A stretch of DNA of 64,000 nt from Sacculina carcini (Eukaryota; Arthropoda; Thecostraca; Sacculinidae), in the NCBI GenBank assembly GCA_916048095.2, contig OU696586.1, forward strand, positions 3,170,249 through 3,234,248. Direction: 5' to 3'. This document shows positions 36,378-47,575 of this stretch, in pieces (within the stretch, counting starts at the first letter, position 1; each line of letters starts with the position of its first letter). A model generated the notes under the pieces. That model was not told the DNA's origin and ran no database searches. It saw nothing but the letters and a program-made list of their open reading frames with translations. Both the position numbers and the translations under genes were made by a program.

Positions 36378-37069
36378 TCAATCTTCATCTGAGCAAGAAT
36401 TGTACTCTTCTTGTTGCAAGCTGTCACTGGCATCACTACAAACACGTTTGGCAACAATACCAGCTTTATCAGCGCCGGCTTCTACACCGCTCCGCACAAC
36501 ATCCGCGTCGATAGTACCACAATTTGCCGTACAGATGTCGCCACAAGACAGCGGGCAAACGCTGTGCGTATCAACACGTTCATAGCTTACTGCAGGAGGC
36601 CAATCCAACTGCACAGACTCAACGTCCAACGCGACAATGTCATACTGCGTGGTTGGCGGCACTGAACTATAAATGACGTCATTGGCTGACCTAGTGACGT
36701 CATTAGCTAATCCATTCATCTCATTGGCCGAACCGGTGACGTCATTGGCTGATCCATTCATCTCATTGGCCGAACCGGTGACGTCATTGGCTGATCCATT
36801 GATATCATTGGTCGAACCGGTGACGTCATTGGCTGATCCATTGATCTCATTGGCCGAACCGGTGACGTCACTGGCTGATCCAATATCGCCATTGGCCGAT
36901 TCGGTGACGTCATTGGCCGATTCAGTGACGTCATTGGCCGACACTATGACGTCAAACGTGGCGTCATCGGCAGCCAATAGCGACGTTAAGCTGGGGTGTG
37001 TGCGACCGAAATCGCCGTGCACAAACTCCTTGATATAAGTGCCTGCCTGGGTGGATAAATACAACTGTG

Positions 37070-37107
<38 letters not shown>

Positions 37108-40100
37108 ACATGTATATATTGCAAGAAGTGTGCGCTCCAATGAAATTCACTCCAATGTGGAATGCTAAGCTATATAAAAATACAAGCACTTTTTTGTGAT
37201 TGTGCTATCACGCATTAATAATTGTGAGCCGTAATCATACACAGCAGAAGCGAACTCAAGCTGAATTATATATGAGTGACTAGGTAGCGTGTGAAGGTCA
37301 TGATTTGGGGCATTTTTCAATTATATACACACACACACACACAAAACTGTGCGAATATGCTTTGCGATAATGCTTATATCAACAAATTCTATATAAAGAT
37401 ATTTCATTGACCTCCTTTAGTGAATCTCTTGGTTATGTGGAGTTGATTGAAAGATTGTTTGGGGGGGGATGGGATTCACCGCCCTGATCCCCCTCTCTGG
37501 ATCTGTCACATGTATGTGTATGTGCGGATCCAGCACATGTTATACTCGTGCGACATCTGGTGGTGATACAGGCAAGCTATTATCGACCTTCAAGCCTCGA
37601 CAGCACCTTGAACAGCGAGTTGGTGAGAGGCACGGCGGTGATCGAGTGCACCAGTCGACGACGGCGGGCCATCGGCCGACGATGCAGCACGCGCACCGGC
37701 GTCTGCTGCCATAAAACCAGGTTGCGCAGCCGTCGCAGCCGCGCCAAGCGTCGCTCACAAACAGCGCCGACACAATTCTGGCCACACAGCGCACACTGAA
37801 CGCCGCCGTCGCCCACCGTCGCCGCCGCCGGCGCAATGCACCGCACCAGCACAGTGTAAGTCTTGGTCTTGTGCTGTTCGCCCTGTTTCAGCCGTTGTGT
37901 GCTCTCTCTGACACACAGACACAAACATACAGACACATTAACACACAGACGGACACACAGATACAGACAGACAGCTACAGATAGCCATAGACAGACAGAC
38001 AGACGGACACAGATACAGACACAGACAGACACACAGATACAGACACAGAAAGACAGATACAGATACAGACAGACATAAACAGACAGGCAGACAGACAGAC
38101 ATACACATATATACACTGACGGTTATTCCACAATAGAGGTTGACTGGTTTTGTTGTGATGCTGTCGCAAACACTGTTCAATGTGTTATTGATTCGTTCAT
38201 TCAGCCGAAATGCAAGAATTACGCTCAAGAGCATGTGCGGAAAAAAACAGATTATTCGAGAATATGGCACCCAAGAAAAACACAAAAAACTACAGCCTGA
38301 TAACACACGAATTCTGGAAGTTTCCTCAAATATATCTTGTTCACTCGTCTATACAGGCGTCGGCAATATGGGCTCTTTAGCACTGTGTCAGTGGCTGACT
38401 GAAACTTTGGTTTGAAACCTTACAAAATAGCAATAATAACAACATATAAAGAAGGCGAAAATTATATTTAAGCTATTAAAAATACATCATCATCATATTG
38501 AATAGATATTGTTATTTTTGTATATGTGCATTTCGCTATATTTTTGTCATACACATGAAAAGCGTATGTGGATTTTCAATACAATTCAATATATAAAATC
38601 ATCATCATATAAAAATATATTAGCCAATTCTATACATAAATCACATTAATTTATAAACATAGTATATAAACTGTGTGGTGAAGTAAAAGAAGCTCGAAGC
38701 TCTACTAGTGAAATACGAAAACTGGAAAAACAAATTCCCGCACCGGGAATCGAACCCGGGCCTCTCGGGTGAGAGCCGAGTATCCTAACCACTAGACCAT
38801 GCGGGACCACACGGAGTTGTATTCCAAAACCATTGACATGAAGGAATTGTGAGAAAAATCCTTACTTCTCGACAAAGGATGAAAATTAAAAGATGAAAAC
38901 TACGGTAATTCTTAGCCCTACAATATCAATAAGCGTAGATATCACATAATTTAAAGAAATAAATGTGAAATAGAAAAGTAGAATCTCAGATGAAAACAAA
39001 AATAATGAAAAATAATGAATAAAAACTCAGATGAAGCATAAGCACAAACATACACACAGACATACACGCATAGCACATTACACCCAGCACCTGTTGACAA
39101 TTTGAAGATGTCGCACATGAATATAGCGGTGCGTGCTGTTGATGTGCGTCTGCAGTGACCTGAGGTCATGCCAGGTCAGACGGGTCACGTGCGGTTGCAG
39201 CAGCTCGAGCACAAAAGGCCGGCCGTCGCCCAGCGTGCGCACATCCACGTCTTCACGTCCCGATGAAGAGAACTTCACGTCTGCGCCAGAGCAGGACGTG
39301 ACAGTGGGTAATGCAGCAGTGAAGACAATGAGTCTGATAGTTTTGTTTGTTTGTTTGATTGGTTTATTTATTGCCACAATAATTTCAGATGAATTTACAA
39401 AGCGCAAAATGGCGGAAATGTTCGTCGAGCAAAGCTGCCAAATCAGTGATTCTCACCCTTTTCTCATGGTTCGCAATCAGCAATCAATTATCGCACCCCC
39501 TGGATTTTTTATAGCTATATAAAAAAGATCAATATAAACGATGTAATAACACAACTTTATATTCAATATTCTTTCATACAGTTTAAAATTTCTTCAAGAA
39601 TATCAACCAAAAAGATTTTTCCTGGAAAGCAAAGGTAAAAAAACTTCTTAAACTTTTCACATGAATACCAGCATCCCTCAGGAACCAGGCAGGCACCACT
39701 GAATAAGAGCCTCTGACCTAGACGGACATGAGTCATGTGTGTGTGAATTAGTGTACAATCAAACAATGGTTAAGACCAGGACTATACAGCGTATTTATAT
39801 AATGAGCACACAGCAAACATGAGTATATCACACACATATATATGACACGATAGTCAGTGAGCGAGCCTCAAACTAAGATAACTTTACACCTGAAAGAATA
39901 ACCCAGCCGAGAATGGCATGAAAATGGGATAAAAAGCATTGGACAACTATGAAAATCAACAATGATATTTGCTACCCTGCAGCAAAACTAAGTCTGATTT
40001 GATGCTAGTAAATGATTTTACAAAATTTACCTTTTAAAAAGTGGCAAATCAAGTTGAATAAATTTATTTTCATATAAAAAAAACTTTGTGAATATTGAAA

Positions 40101-40546
40101 ACATTTGATGAGATGGCATATGACGAACAGAAATCAAATTACACAATCACACGAACTACATACAAATAAATAACAAAAGTCATAATTGTAACCACAGCAA
40201 AACAAACAATCATAACACAAATCTCAATCCAAACAAATTCAACGATTAGCTGAATTAATTCATTCGTGCATTATTCCCGCATACAATTTAGCAGTACTAT
40301 AAAGTGTGATTAAATAAAAACTCGAGAGACAATCGAAGCCGAACAGCTTGTGTTCAACCACAATAGCAACAACGCAGAAAAGCGGCCGAATATTTGTCGC
40401 ACTGTACCTGACGCGCGTGTTAGCTGAATAATGCGCTGCGACAACATCTCCAGAACAGAAGACGCCACACCCTCTCGTCGCTGACCGCCCACCAACCACG
40501 GTGTCTGACTCAAGTGGCGACTGTACTTGTTATAGCGACCTGTCCG

Positions 40547-40577
<31 letters not shown>

Positions 40578-41099
40578 AACATATATAGACATGCAAGCAC
40601 AAAACACACAGAAACATATGCAAACACATATACTCACACACAAATATTTATGTACCGTATTTCCACGTTTACATGAGACCCATTGGATTTTAAGCAAAAA
40701 TTCCGAAGAAAAAAAGAATTTAGTAATGAATTCACTTTATTCGCCATGAAAATTATTAAATAATAAATAATAGCTGTTGATAATTAAAGAGTCGATTTAC
40801 AGCTGAAAATAGGCGCAATTGCTGCTGCTGTAATTCTATTAGCCTTTTAATTTTATATATGCTTTCATTGAATATTTCAGCAGATATCACTGAATACTTG
40901 TGCTAATCGACTTACTCTTCGTGTATAAGAGACGGCCTATTTTTAAAGTGACAATTTAGACAACAAAAAAGTCCCATTTTTTCACGGAAAAATACGGCAA
41001 ATGCGCCAGAACTCACCAGCCAAAAACAGCGACGCCCTACTGCACGAGATAGTGTAGGATGCCGGATGTACGGGCGCTAACGGCGGACACGGCACCAAC

Positions 41100-41131
<32 letters not shown>

Positions 41132-44100
41132 CTGTTGTTGTTGTTGATGGTACGCAGTGAGAACACTGTCGACCATCATGCGGGTCACTGCGCCAGAGCT
41201 GCAGTGCGCGTCTCCACCCCGCTGTGAGCTCAACCGCCGCAGCTTCTCACTGTACAGTACACACACACACACAGTCAAATATCGATATATAACGTATCGA
41301 TGAAGCGTGATAATCAGATGGGCGTGATTGGGTCTTGAAACCAGCAATTTTTTGAAGTTTCTATTTAAAAATTAAAAATAAAAATATACTATATCATTGA
41401 TGTAAATAGTTTTTTATTTGTCTTTATTTCACTAGGAAACACGTAAATTCTGCATTATTCTCGCGCACCACGAGGGTAAAAAAAATATACAGTCAAATCA
41501 GTAAAAAGCGCAATCAGATACAACGCGGTCGAATTTTTTGCACCCCATCTAGCGCCTTATATCAATGTTTCACTGTAATACAATATAACCACAAGACACA
41601 CACACACACACCGATCATAGGAAATGCCAGCACAAGACACACCGCAAATGCCACAAATACTCACATTACCAGGGTTTCGCGCCGATCGCCGCGGTAGTTG
41701 AGCACAACATTCACCTGTAGCTCGGCGTGGTAGCCATTATCGGCGCGCTTGTCGACGCGGCGGCCGACGGCGGCGGACGTGAGCTGTTTCCAAATGTCCT
41801 TGATGGTCGGCAGCCGTTGCCATGGCAACTGAGCGCACGCACACACACACACAGGCACGCATACACAGATAAATTGTCATACGAAGACAGACTAAAGAGA
41901 CTTGGCTTGAAGACACTGCAGGAACGGAGGGAGAGAGGAGATTTAATAGCGGCTTTCAAGTATTTCAATGGGTATGACACATTATTTGATATTTCGGAAT
42001 ACAAACAAAAAGAAGGAAGACAAGGACACAACAGGGAACTAAAGAAAACGAGATGCCGCAGCGACTTGAGGAAATATGGATTCCCGTTTAGGTGCATTAC
42101 CAATTGGAATGTTTAAGCAATGATGTTGTGGCGACCTCAACCATAAGTTCATATAAGTCGTTGCTGGACAAATGTGGCAATTGAGACGGGACAGCTCGAG
42201 CCATGCTCATCTCCCGTAAATTCAACTTGGTGAGAACCCACACACACACACACAGGCACGCATACGCAATGGGTATGTTGGATTCAACTTCAGAAGCACT
42301 GCGGAAGTACGTCCATGCGTTCGAATGACACTTCAGAAGTAGTTCGAAAGTACTTATCAATGTTTCTGAAGTGAGCCCAGAAGTTATCAGAAGTTGCCAT
42401 TCATGGCGCAGGGCAGACATTCATTTCGTGAGTTTTCGTGAGTGTTGTGGGAATTAATTTTGAGTGTTTCAATAATTTTATTCGTTGAGAAGTGCAACAA
42501 TACTCAACTGCATTTTGAAATATATAAAAAAAACGAAAACGCTATCAAAAAAATGAACACATTAGAGAAACAAACAAAATGGCAATTTACTAATGAAAAA
42601 ATAATGAAGACCGCACTTCTGAATGTGTTCGATTCATTCACTTCGGAAGATCGTACTTCTTAATTTGTAAATTGAACAAGATAAATTACTGTAGATAGTT
42701 TAGCGGCTTAAACAACACAACAGCACAGGCGCAATGCAATAATTTATGCAATTAAAAAATCAGCACACACTGCGGGGGAACAAAGCACAAACAACAATAA
42801 GTTTAGAAAATATTTATTAGAGACACGCAAATATGTGAAATGCATACTAGGCGTTAATATAATACAAATAGAAAATAATGTGAAAAACTATAGAACACTG
42901 TGCAAAAAACTTGGAAATCGAATAAAGCGTTGAACAAGTATACTGATACACACATATTGTAGTGTGGTACGTATATATACACGTGACAGATATAGATACG
43001 GTAGATGTACTGCATACACTAAATTCAAAACTCACATGTGCTTGGTAGTCGGGTATAGTGCTGGACAAGTACAGATACACTCCATACTCACGGATACCGG
43101 TGGAGACAGGCATCGATAGCGTCATAGTAAACACTGTGTCGTCATAATTGTCCTTCAACAGACAATCGGACGCCTGCGGTGACACACAAGCACACACACA
43201 ACGATTGTTGTTGGTAAGTGTCGTAGCACGGCACACTCACAACCCGACGTTACGGGTTCGACTCCCGCACAGTGCCATAATTTACCGGCAAGCTAATAAT
43301 ATAGCTAATAATAAGTGTTGCTGCTTAGTCACAAGACGCATGCTCCCGGATCTAAACCATGAGTGGACACTTTCTGGAGATGTGTTTTCTAGTGTTTTCC
43401 GCTCAACCTATTAATGACGAGAATTATACAATGTGTTGAAAAGTTTGATTTGTGCAAACAATTTTGATTAATTTTGAGTGTTATCGGATGATGGTTTATT
43501 ATTTATTGTTATTTATTTATTATTTTCTTTCCAACTCTCTTTCTAGACTTTTTTCTCTTCGAACTCTCTTTCTCTCTGAATCTTTTGGGCGCTTCCGGTA
43601 CATGGAGCCACCTTAGGGTGGTAATAGTGCTTGCACTCTTCCCATGCTACTGGATTTGCCTGTAATTAATAATAATAATAATAAACAATGTTGATTATTG
43701 AGCATTCTGCAAGTTTGAGTGCAAATTAGGAAAAATATATTAATTAAGAGAAAATATAGTTACTAGCAGGAAATCCTTCTACTCGTCAATAATGGGCTAA
43801 AACGTCAGAGCGTTGATGGTCGGCCCCGGGTGGCACTTGATTATACGGGGGTGATGTCTCGCCCTATGAATCAACCAAATGTTCCACAAAACGCAAACGT
43901 CTGCCAATTGCAGAATCGATATACTCACTTGATCGATGACATATTGAACGTTGTCAGCCGACAGGAGATCAAAGCAAGTGACACAAGCGCATTTCTTGCG
44001 TCGCTTTGCTGCAGGCTGCTCGCTGAGGTACTCATACTGAAAAAAACGATACAAATACCTGTGCAAATCCACTAAATTTGCAAATCAGCTTACAAAAACC

Positions 44101-45107
44101 AAATTTAGGGATAAATATGGCATTCGCTCGAACAATGTTTTTCATCATCCGTTCGCAATGTCGCTTGAAAAGCAGGAACAAATCTAAAAGCAAATTAGAA
44201 CATATATAATTGAGCATGAGCAAGCCTGACTGATTGAGTAGTCTGAGGATCAGAAATCAGAATCGAGCATAAAATGCGGGCGTAAATGAACAAAAACCAG
44301 CATAAACAATTAGTATCAAGCATAAAATACGGAGCAAGCATAAATGCGAGGAGCTCCCATAACCAATGGTTCTTGCTAAATAAATACGAGAACAAACGCA
44401 TGAGTAAAGAGCAAACCCACAACTCACTATAATCAATTATATACTCCAATACACACATTCTCTGACAAAGGGAGCTTCGTGGTCTACAAACAAACTTATT
44501 CAAAATTGTAACAAAACCAGAAACTAAAATATATTACAGACAGACGCGTGTGGGCATCACCGCCCCACGCGCGCCTACAAGACGTCACACTCCGATCGCA
44601 CCACAAACACGACTCCACGCTCACACCGTGTCACACGGGAGCACACACGGACACACACATACGCGCACACAGTCCTCACCCGCCGCAACAGCCAATCAGC
44701 GGCGAGCCGGTCAATCGCTCGCCGCCGCGGGGCAAGCATACTTTACAAACACATACACACACACACACCTAAACAGCTATACACACTCGCTCACACACTC
44801 TCGCACGCAATATACAATTCAACCATACACGATCACATATAGACACACTAACAAGTTCACGCACACACAATCTTTCACACACACACTCTCTCTCACTGCA
44901 CACGATCACACCACAAAAATGAAACAGAAAACAGAGCCAAGTTGTTTCTATGACACAACCGTGTCATGATCACGGTAACAAGTGTGCATGACAAATACAA
45001 CTGAAACCAACATGTCTCAATGAAGACAGCTTCCCGGAATCAGCAAATCTTAAGCAGCACAGATAGCAGCATATTCCATCCAGAAGACAACATATTTTTT
45101 CTTCCAT
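36378..45107 (-). CDS. PUS10: PUS10, tRNA pseudouridine synthase, 9 exons, about 682 aa
   Basis: PUS10 converts uridine to pseudouridine at tRNA positions 54/55. Exons: 45012-45107, 43929-44036, 43036-43173, 41665-41828, 41017-41249, 40408-40539, 39091-39280, 37607-37907, 36378-37064; frame is kept at every junction. Exon 1 carries the first zinc-binding pair (CYLCCLRF, compare CPRCxxRF) and exon 2 the second ([10 protein letters not shown]). Exon 6 reads [15 protein letters not shown]. Exon 7 has [18 protein letters not shown], which contains the catalytic aspartate of the family, and exon 8 has [10 protein letters not shown]. Exon 9 has [20 protein letters not shown] and ends the fold with [12 protein letters not shown]. 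Oddities are a Gln/His run in exon 5, about 95 repeat-derived residues inside exon 9 just before YDIVALDVE, and a 60-residue tail after DWPP. Usual family length is about 530. The exon 1 donor (GTTGGT) is weak, so exon 1 is the least certain. Confidence 0.93.
36674..36954. repeat. 21/42-bp coding minisatellite in PUS10 exon 9
   Basis: On the minus strand it encodes alternating 7-residue units SANDVTG and [14 protein letters not shown]. The plus strand shows nine exact TGACGTCA palindromes starting at 36674, 36695, 36737, 36779, 36821, 36863, 36905, 36926 and 36947, spaced 21, 42, 42, 42, 42, 42, 21, 21 bp. All spacings are multiples of three, so length changes keep PUS10 in frame. Confidence 0.92.
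38735..38806 (-). tRNA. tRNA-Glu (anticodon CTC)
   Basis: The minus strand reads TCCCGCATGGTCTAGTGGTT at its 5' end. The 7-bp acceptor stem pairs TCCCGCA with TGCGGGA, followed by discriminator A. The anticodon stem CTCGG/CCGAG encloses loop CTCTCAC (anticodon CTC). The T arm contains GGGTTCGAATCCC, so the A and B boxes are intact. A TTTTT run follows at 38725-38729 and should end RNA polymerase III transcription. The gene has no intron and lies on the same strand inside the PUS10 intron between exons 7 and 8. Confidence 0.96.
40654..40997. mobile_element. Candidate MITE with CCGTATTT ends in PUS10 intron 5
   Basis: Starts ACCGTATTTCCACG and ends CACGGAAAAATACGG, an imperfect inverted repeat. 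The interior is AT-rich with a second partial motif (CGTGTATAAGAGACGG) and no coding capacity. It ends about 20 bases from PUS10 exon 5. Confidence 0.5.
41868..42256 (+). mobile_element. CR1-like LINE 3' fragment in PUS10 intron, ending in (CA)n
   Basis: The plus strand encodes a CR1-type C-terminus ([20 protein letters not shown], then [15 protein letters not shown]), followed by the same 3' hairpin (GAGACGGGACAGCTCGAGCC with GCTCATCTCCCGTAAA, about 42183-42220). The end is TTGGTGAGAACCCA and then CACACACACACA. It is inserted antisense in the PUS10 intron just upstream of the exon at 41665-41828. Confidence 0.8.
43205..43278 (+). repeat. tRNA-like sequence (SINE head or tRNA relic)
   Basis: A B-box-like GGGTTCGACTCC lies at 43254-43265 with an acceptor-like CAGTGCC downstream, and a weak A-box-like TGGTAAGTGTCG upstream. 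It does not fold as a complete tRNA by eye. It lies directly upstream (on the minus strand) of PUS10 exon 3. Confidence 0.4.
43500..43685 (+). repeat. Interspersed repeat family B, copy 4, (AAT)n tail
   Basis: The best-preserved copy: TCTTCGAACTCTCTTTCTCT, TTTTGGGCGCTTCCGGTACA, TGGAGCCACCTTAGGGTGG, CTCTTCCCATGCTACTGGAT, TTGCCTGTAATTAATAATAA. It lies in PUS10 intron 2. Confidence 0.75.
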
Positions 45108-45505
45108 TGCCAAACAAAATATCGAATTAAACAGCCTAAACTGAAACAGTGGCAAGAATGATTGTATATTAGTAAACACAGCGACAAGCATGCTTTCTCG
45201 AAACAACATCGGCGTAAATGTCTACAATCCAATAAGACAAATAGAAATACTCGTCACTACCGGTTACCTGCTTTTCACCTGACTGGTTGGATACATCGAA
45301 TTCCTCATCTATTTCGGTTTCGCTTCTTGAAATACACTCACCGCGCTTGCATTATGATTGATATCTCGATTCGCACCGATGAATAGAGCATACGAGTAGG
45401 GAATATGTAGTGTACGCAAAGGTCGGTGTCGAATGTATCGACCGCTTATATCTGGGGCACACTACATACATATTTTCCTACAATCAGATGCCGTCTAGTC
45501 ACGAG
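45108..45505. promoter_or_regulatory. Presumed PUS10 upstream region
   Basis: Position only: sequence between PUS10 exon 1 and the hAT element. No TATA box, initiator or CpG cluster could be singled out. If exon 1 is wrong, the GC-rich stretch 44550-44750 is another candidate promoter. Confidence 0.25.
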
Positions 45506-46904
45506 TAGAGATGCGACCTAAAAAACCGACGTTTTTTTGCCAAAAAAACCTCGACCAAAAAAACACGTTTTTTTAGAGTCATGCAAAGAATTCAAATTAT
45601 GGAAATTATATATTTTGGATGTTAAATGAATTATTTTTTATCGACACATGAGTTATTCATGCTATTAGTGACCCTATCAAATTTAATTATCATTAAATAT
45701 GCACAATATAATTGTTATAATGTGTCTGAAAGCCCTAATATTGTTTGCACGGTACTGTGCGGCACTTCTATGTACAGTACAGTTTTGCATTCAATTATTC
45801 AGTTAATCATTGTGTAAGAAAGCAGAGTTTGGGAACCGTTTTTATGCTAAAATCTGAAACTGTTTAAAAAAACAGCAGGTGGCATAATTTTTTATTATTT
45901 TTTACACATTACCTTTTTACTACCAGAAATGAACTACGTTGATTATAATAAGTTTCATCATTTCATTCAGCAGATCAATTATTTGCAAATATAAAAGTTC
46001 AAACACTGCAAATATTTACACAAATACTACAAATATGCACACAAACTTAGTGTCCCTAATGAGACCACGAATAAAAGCGGGTCGCATTAATCAGAATGGC
46101 AATCCTGACCAGAAAAACGGGCAATATTTTCGTGTAGGAAAAAAACCACTGAGAAAATATATTTAATGTACAAAATGGTATTTGAACACAAATAACTACA
46201 TCAAAGAAACCATCATCCATAAAACCAGTTCTAAAAACAGGTTACTAATAAAAACCAATTAATTTGGTTCAACTTTCCTTGATCTGCCGCCAATTTTTTT
46301 CTACATCTCTACAACTACGAAAACCTTTTTTTAAAAAATATACGTTAGTTTAAATATACGTTTGTCAAAAAACACTTGACCAACCAATTAAATTGTCTTG
46401 TTCTGCTGTCAGCATTTTCTGAATCTGTACATTAATCAAACGAATTTAAAACCAGTTAGAAAAAACATCATTGCTTTTTTTCATAAAAAACATGGTTTAT
46501 TTATTAAAAAAAAACATGGTTTCTTTAAAAAAAACACATGATTACTCAATGAATTTGTTTTGTTCTGCTGACAAATTATTTCAAATATCCACATCATTAA
46601 AACCATCTTTAAAAACATAGGTTTTCTCAATAAAAAAACAAACCACCGGACCCGGATGTACTTTCAAACAGTCTCCTGAGGTATTCATTGATATATATTT
46701 GTGTTTTTTATACTATTATCAAATTATCTTTGAAATAAGACACGTAAAGATGTACAAAACGTCAATTAAACTCGTTTCTATGTACTAAAATCCAACATCC
46801 GATGACAATTGGGGCAAATTCTAAAAAACAAAAAAATATATAAAAAACATGTTTTTTTGCACACAAAAAACGCAAGCAAAAAAAACGGATTTTTTGCATC
46901 ACTA
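45506..46904. mobile_element. Non-autonomous hAT-type element with intact 8-bp target duplication
   Basis: The ends are TAGAGATGC and GCATCACTA, an inverted repeat with one mismatch in nine. Perfect 8-bp duplications GTCACGAG flank it at 45498-45505 and 46905-46912. An 8-bp duplication and TAG-type ends are hallmarks of hAT transposons. The 1399-bp interior is unusually rich in A and T runs (AAAAAAAC, ACATGGTTT repeated near 46490-46550) and has no transposase. It lies upstream of PUS10. Confidence 0.82.
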
Positions 46905-47575
46905 GTCACGAGGAGCTCTATGCTGGAATTGTGAAGCAACCTCGACCTGAACAGTGGATAACAAGCATAACACACCCTTTAGGATACAAGATACTGTTGA
47001 ACTTTGAATGGTTGTGCACGAGGAGCGGCAGGATAAACTAATATTAAGTAAATTATGAATACTTGTCTTATGTAATTATACGCCCGTACCCACAAACCAA
47101 CGAATCAAGAGCGAAAATTGTGCGACAATGAATTTATTCAGCGTACAAGCAATAGGAATAAATAGGCCAGCAAAAGTGATGAGAAAATCGCTCACCAAAT
47201 TGATCAAGCCTTCACTAAACTAATCATCAACACGAAACTAGCAATGCAAAATCTCAAAAATGTGTGCAACATTGGACACATCAAACACTTGTCGTGCATA
47301 GCCAAAAGTGAAAAACAGCCAACACCAATATTAAACACGATAGCATAATAGCACAAGCCAGCACCGAATAATACATTTCAAGGCAAGATAAACTAACAAA
47401 CATGGAGTACAACAGAGTATGTACAACAGAGTATTCCGGAGTGATTATTGCTTAGGTATAGTCGTAATATATTGTAATAACAAAAATACAAACAACTGGT
47501 AAACTGGCCATTAGGTGAGTAGATGCTCAAAAAGGTGTGAAACATGAAAAAGTTGATTCATGACAATCAATAATC

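Noticed and set aside
36673..37038. Plus-strand ORF of SLAD/SLAE repeats
   Set aside because: Shadow of the 21-bp repeat in PUS10 exon 9; the minus strand carries conserved PUS10 sequence on both sides.
43205..43278. A second functional tRNA gene
   Set aside because: The B-box is good, but the acceptor and D arms do not pair, so it is called a tRNA-like repeat.
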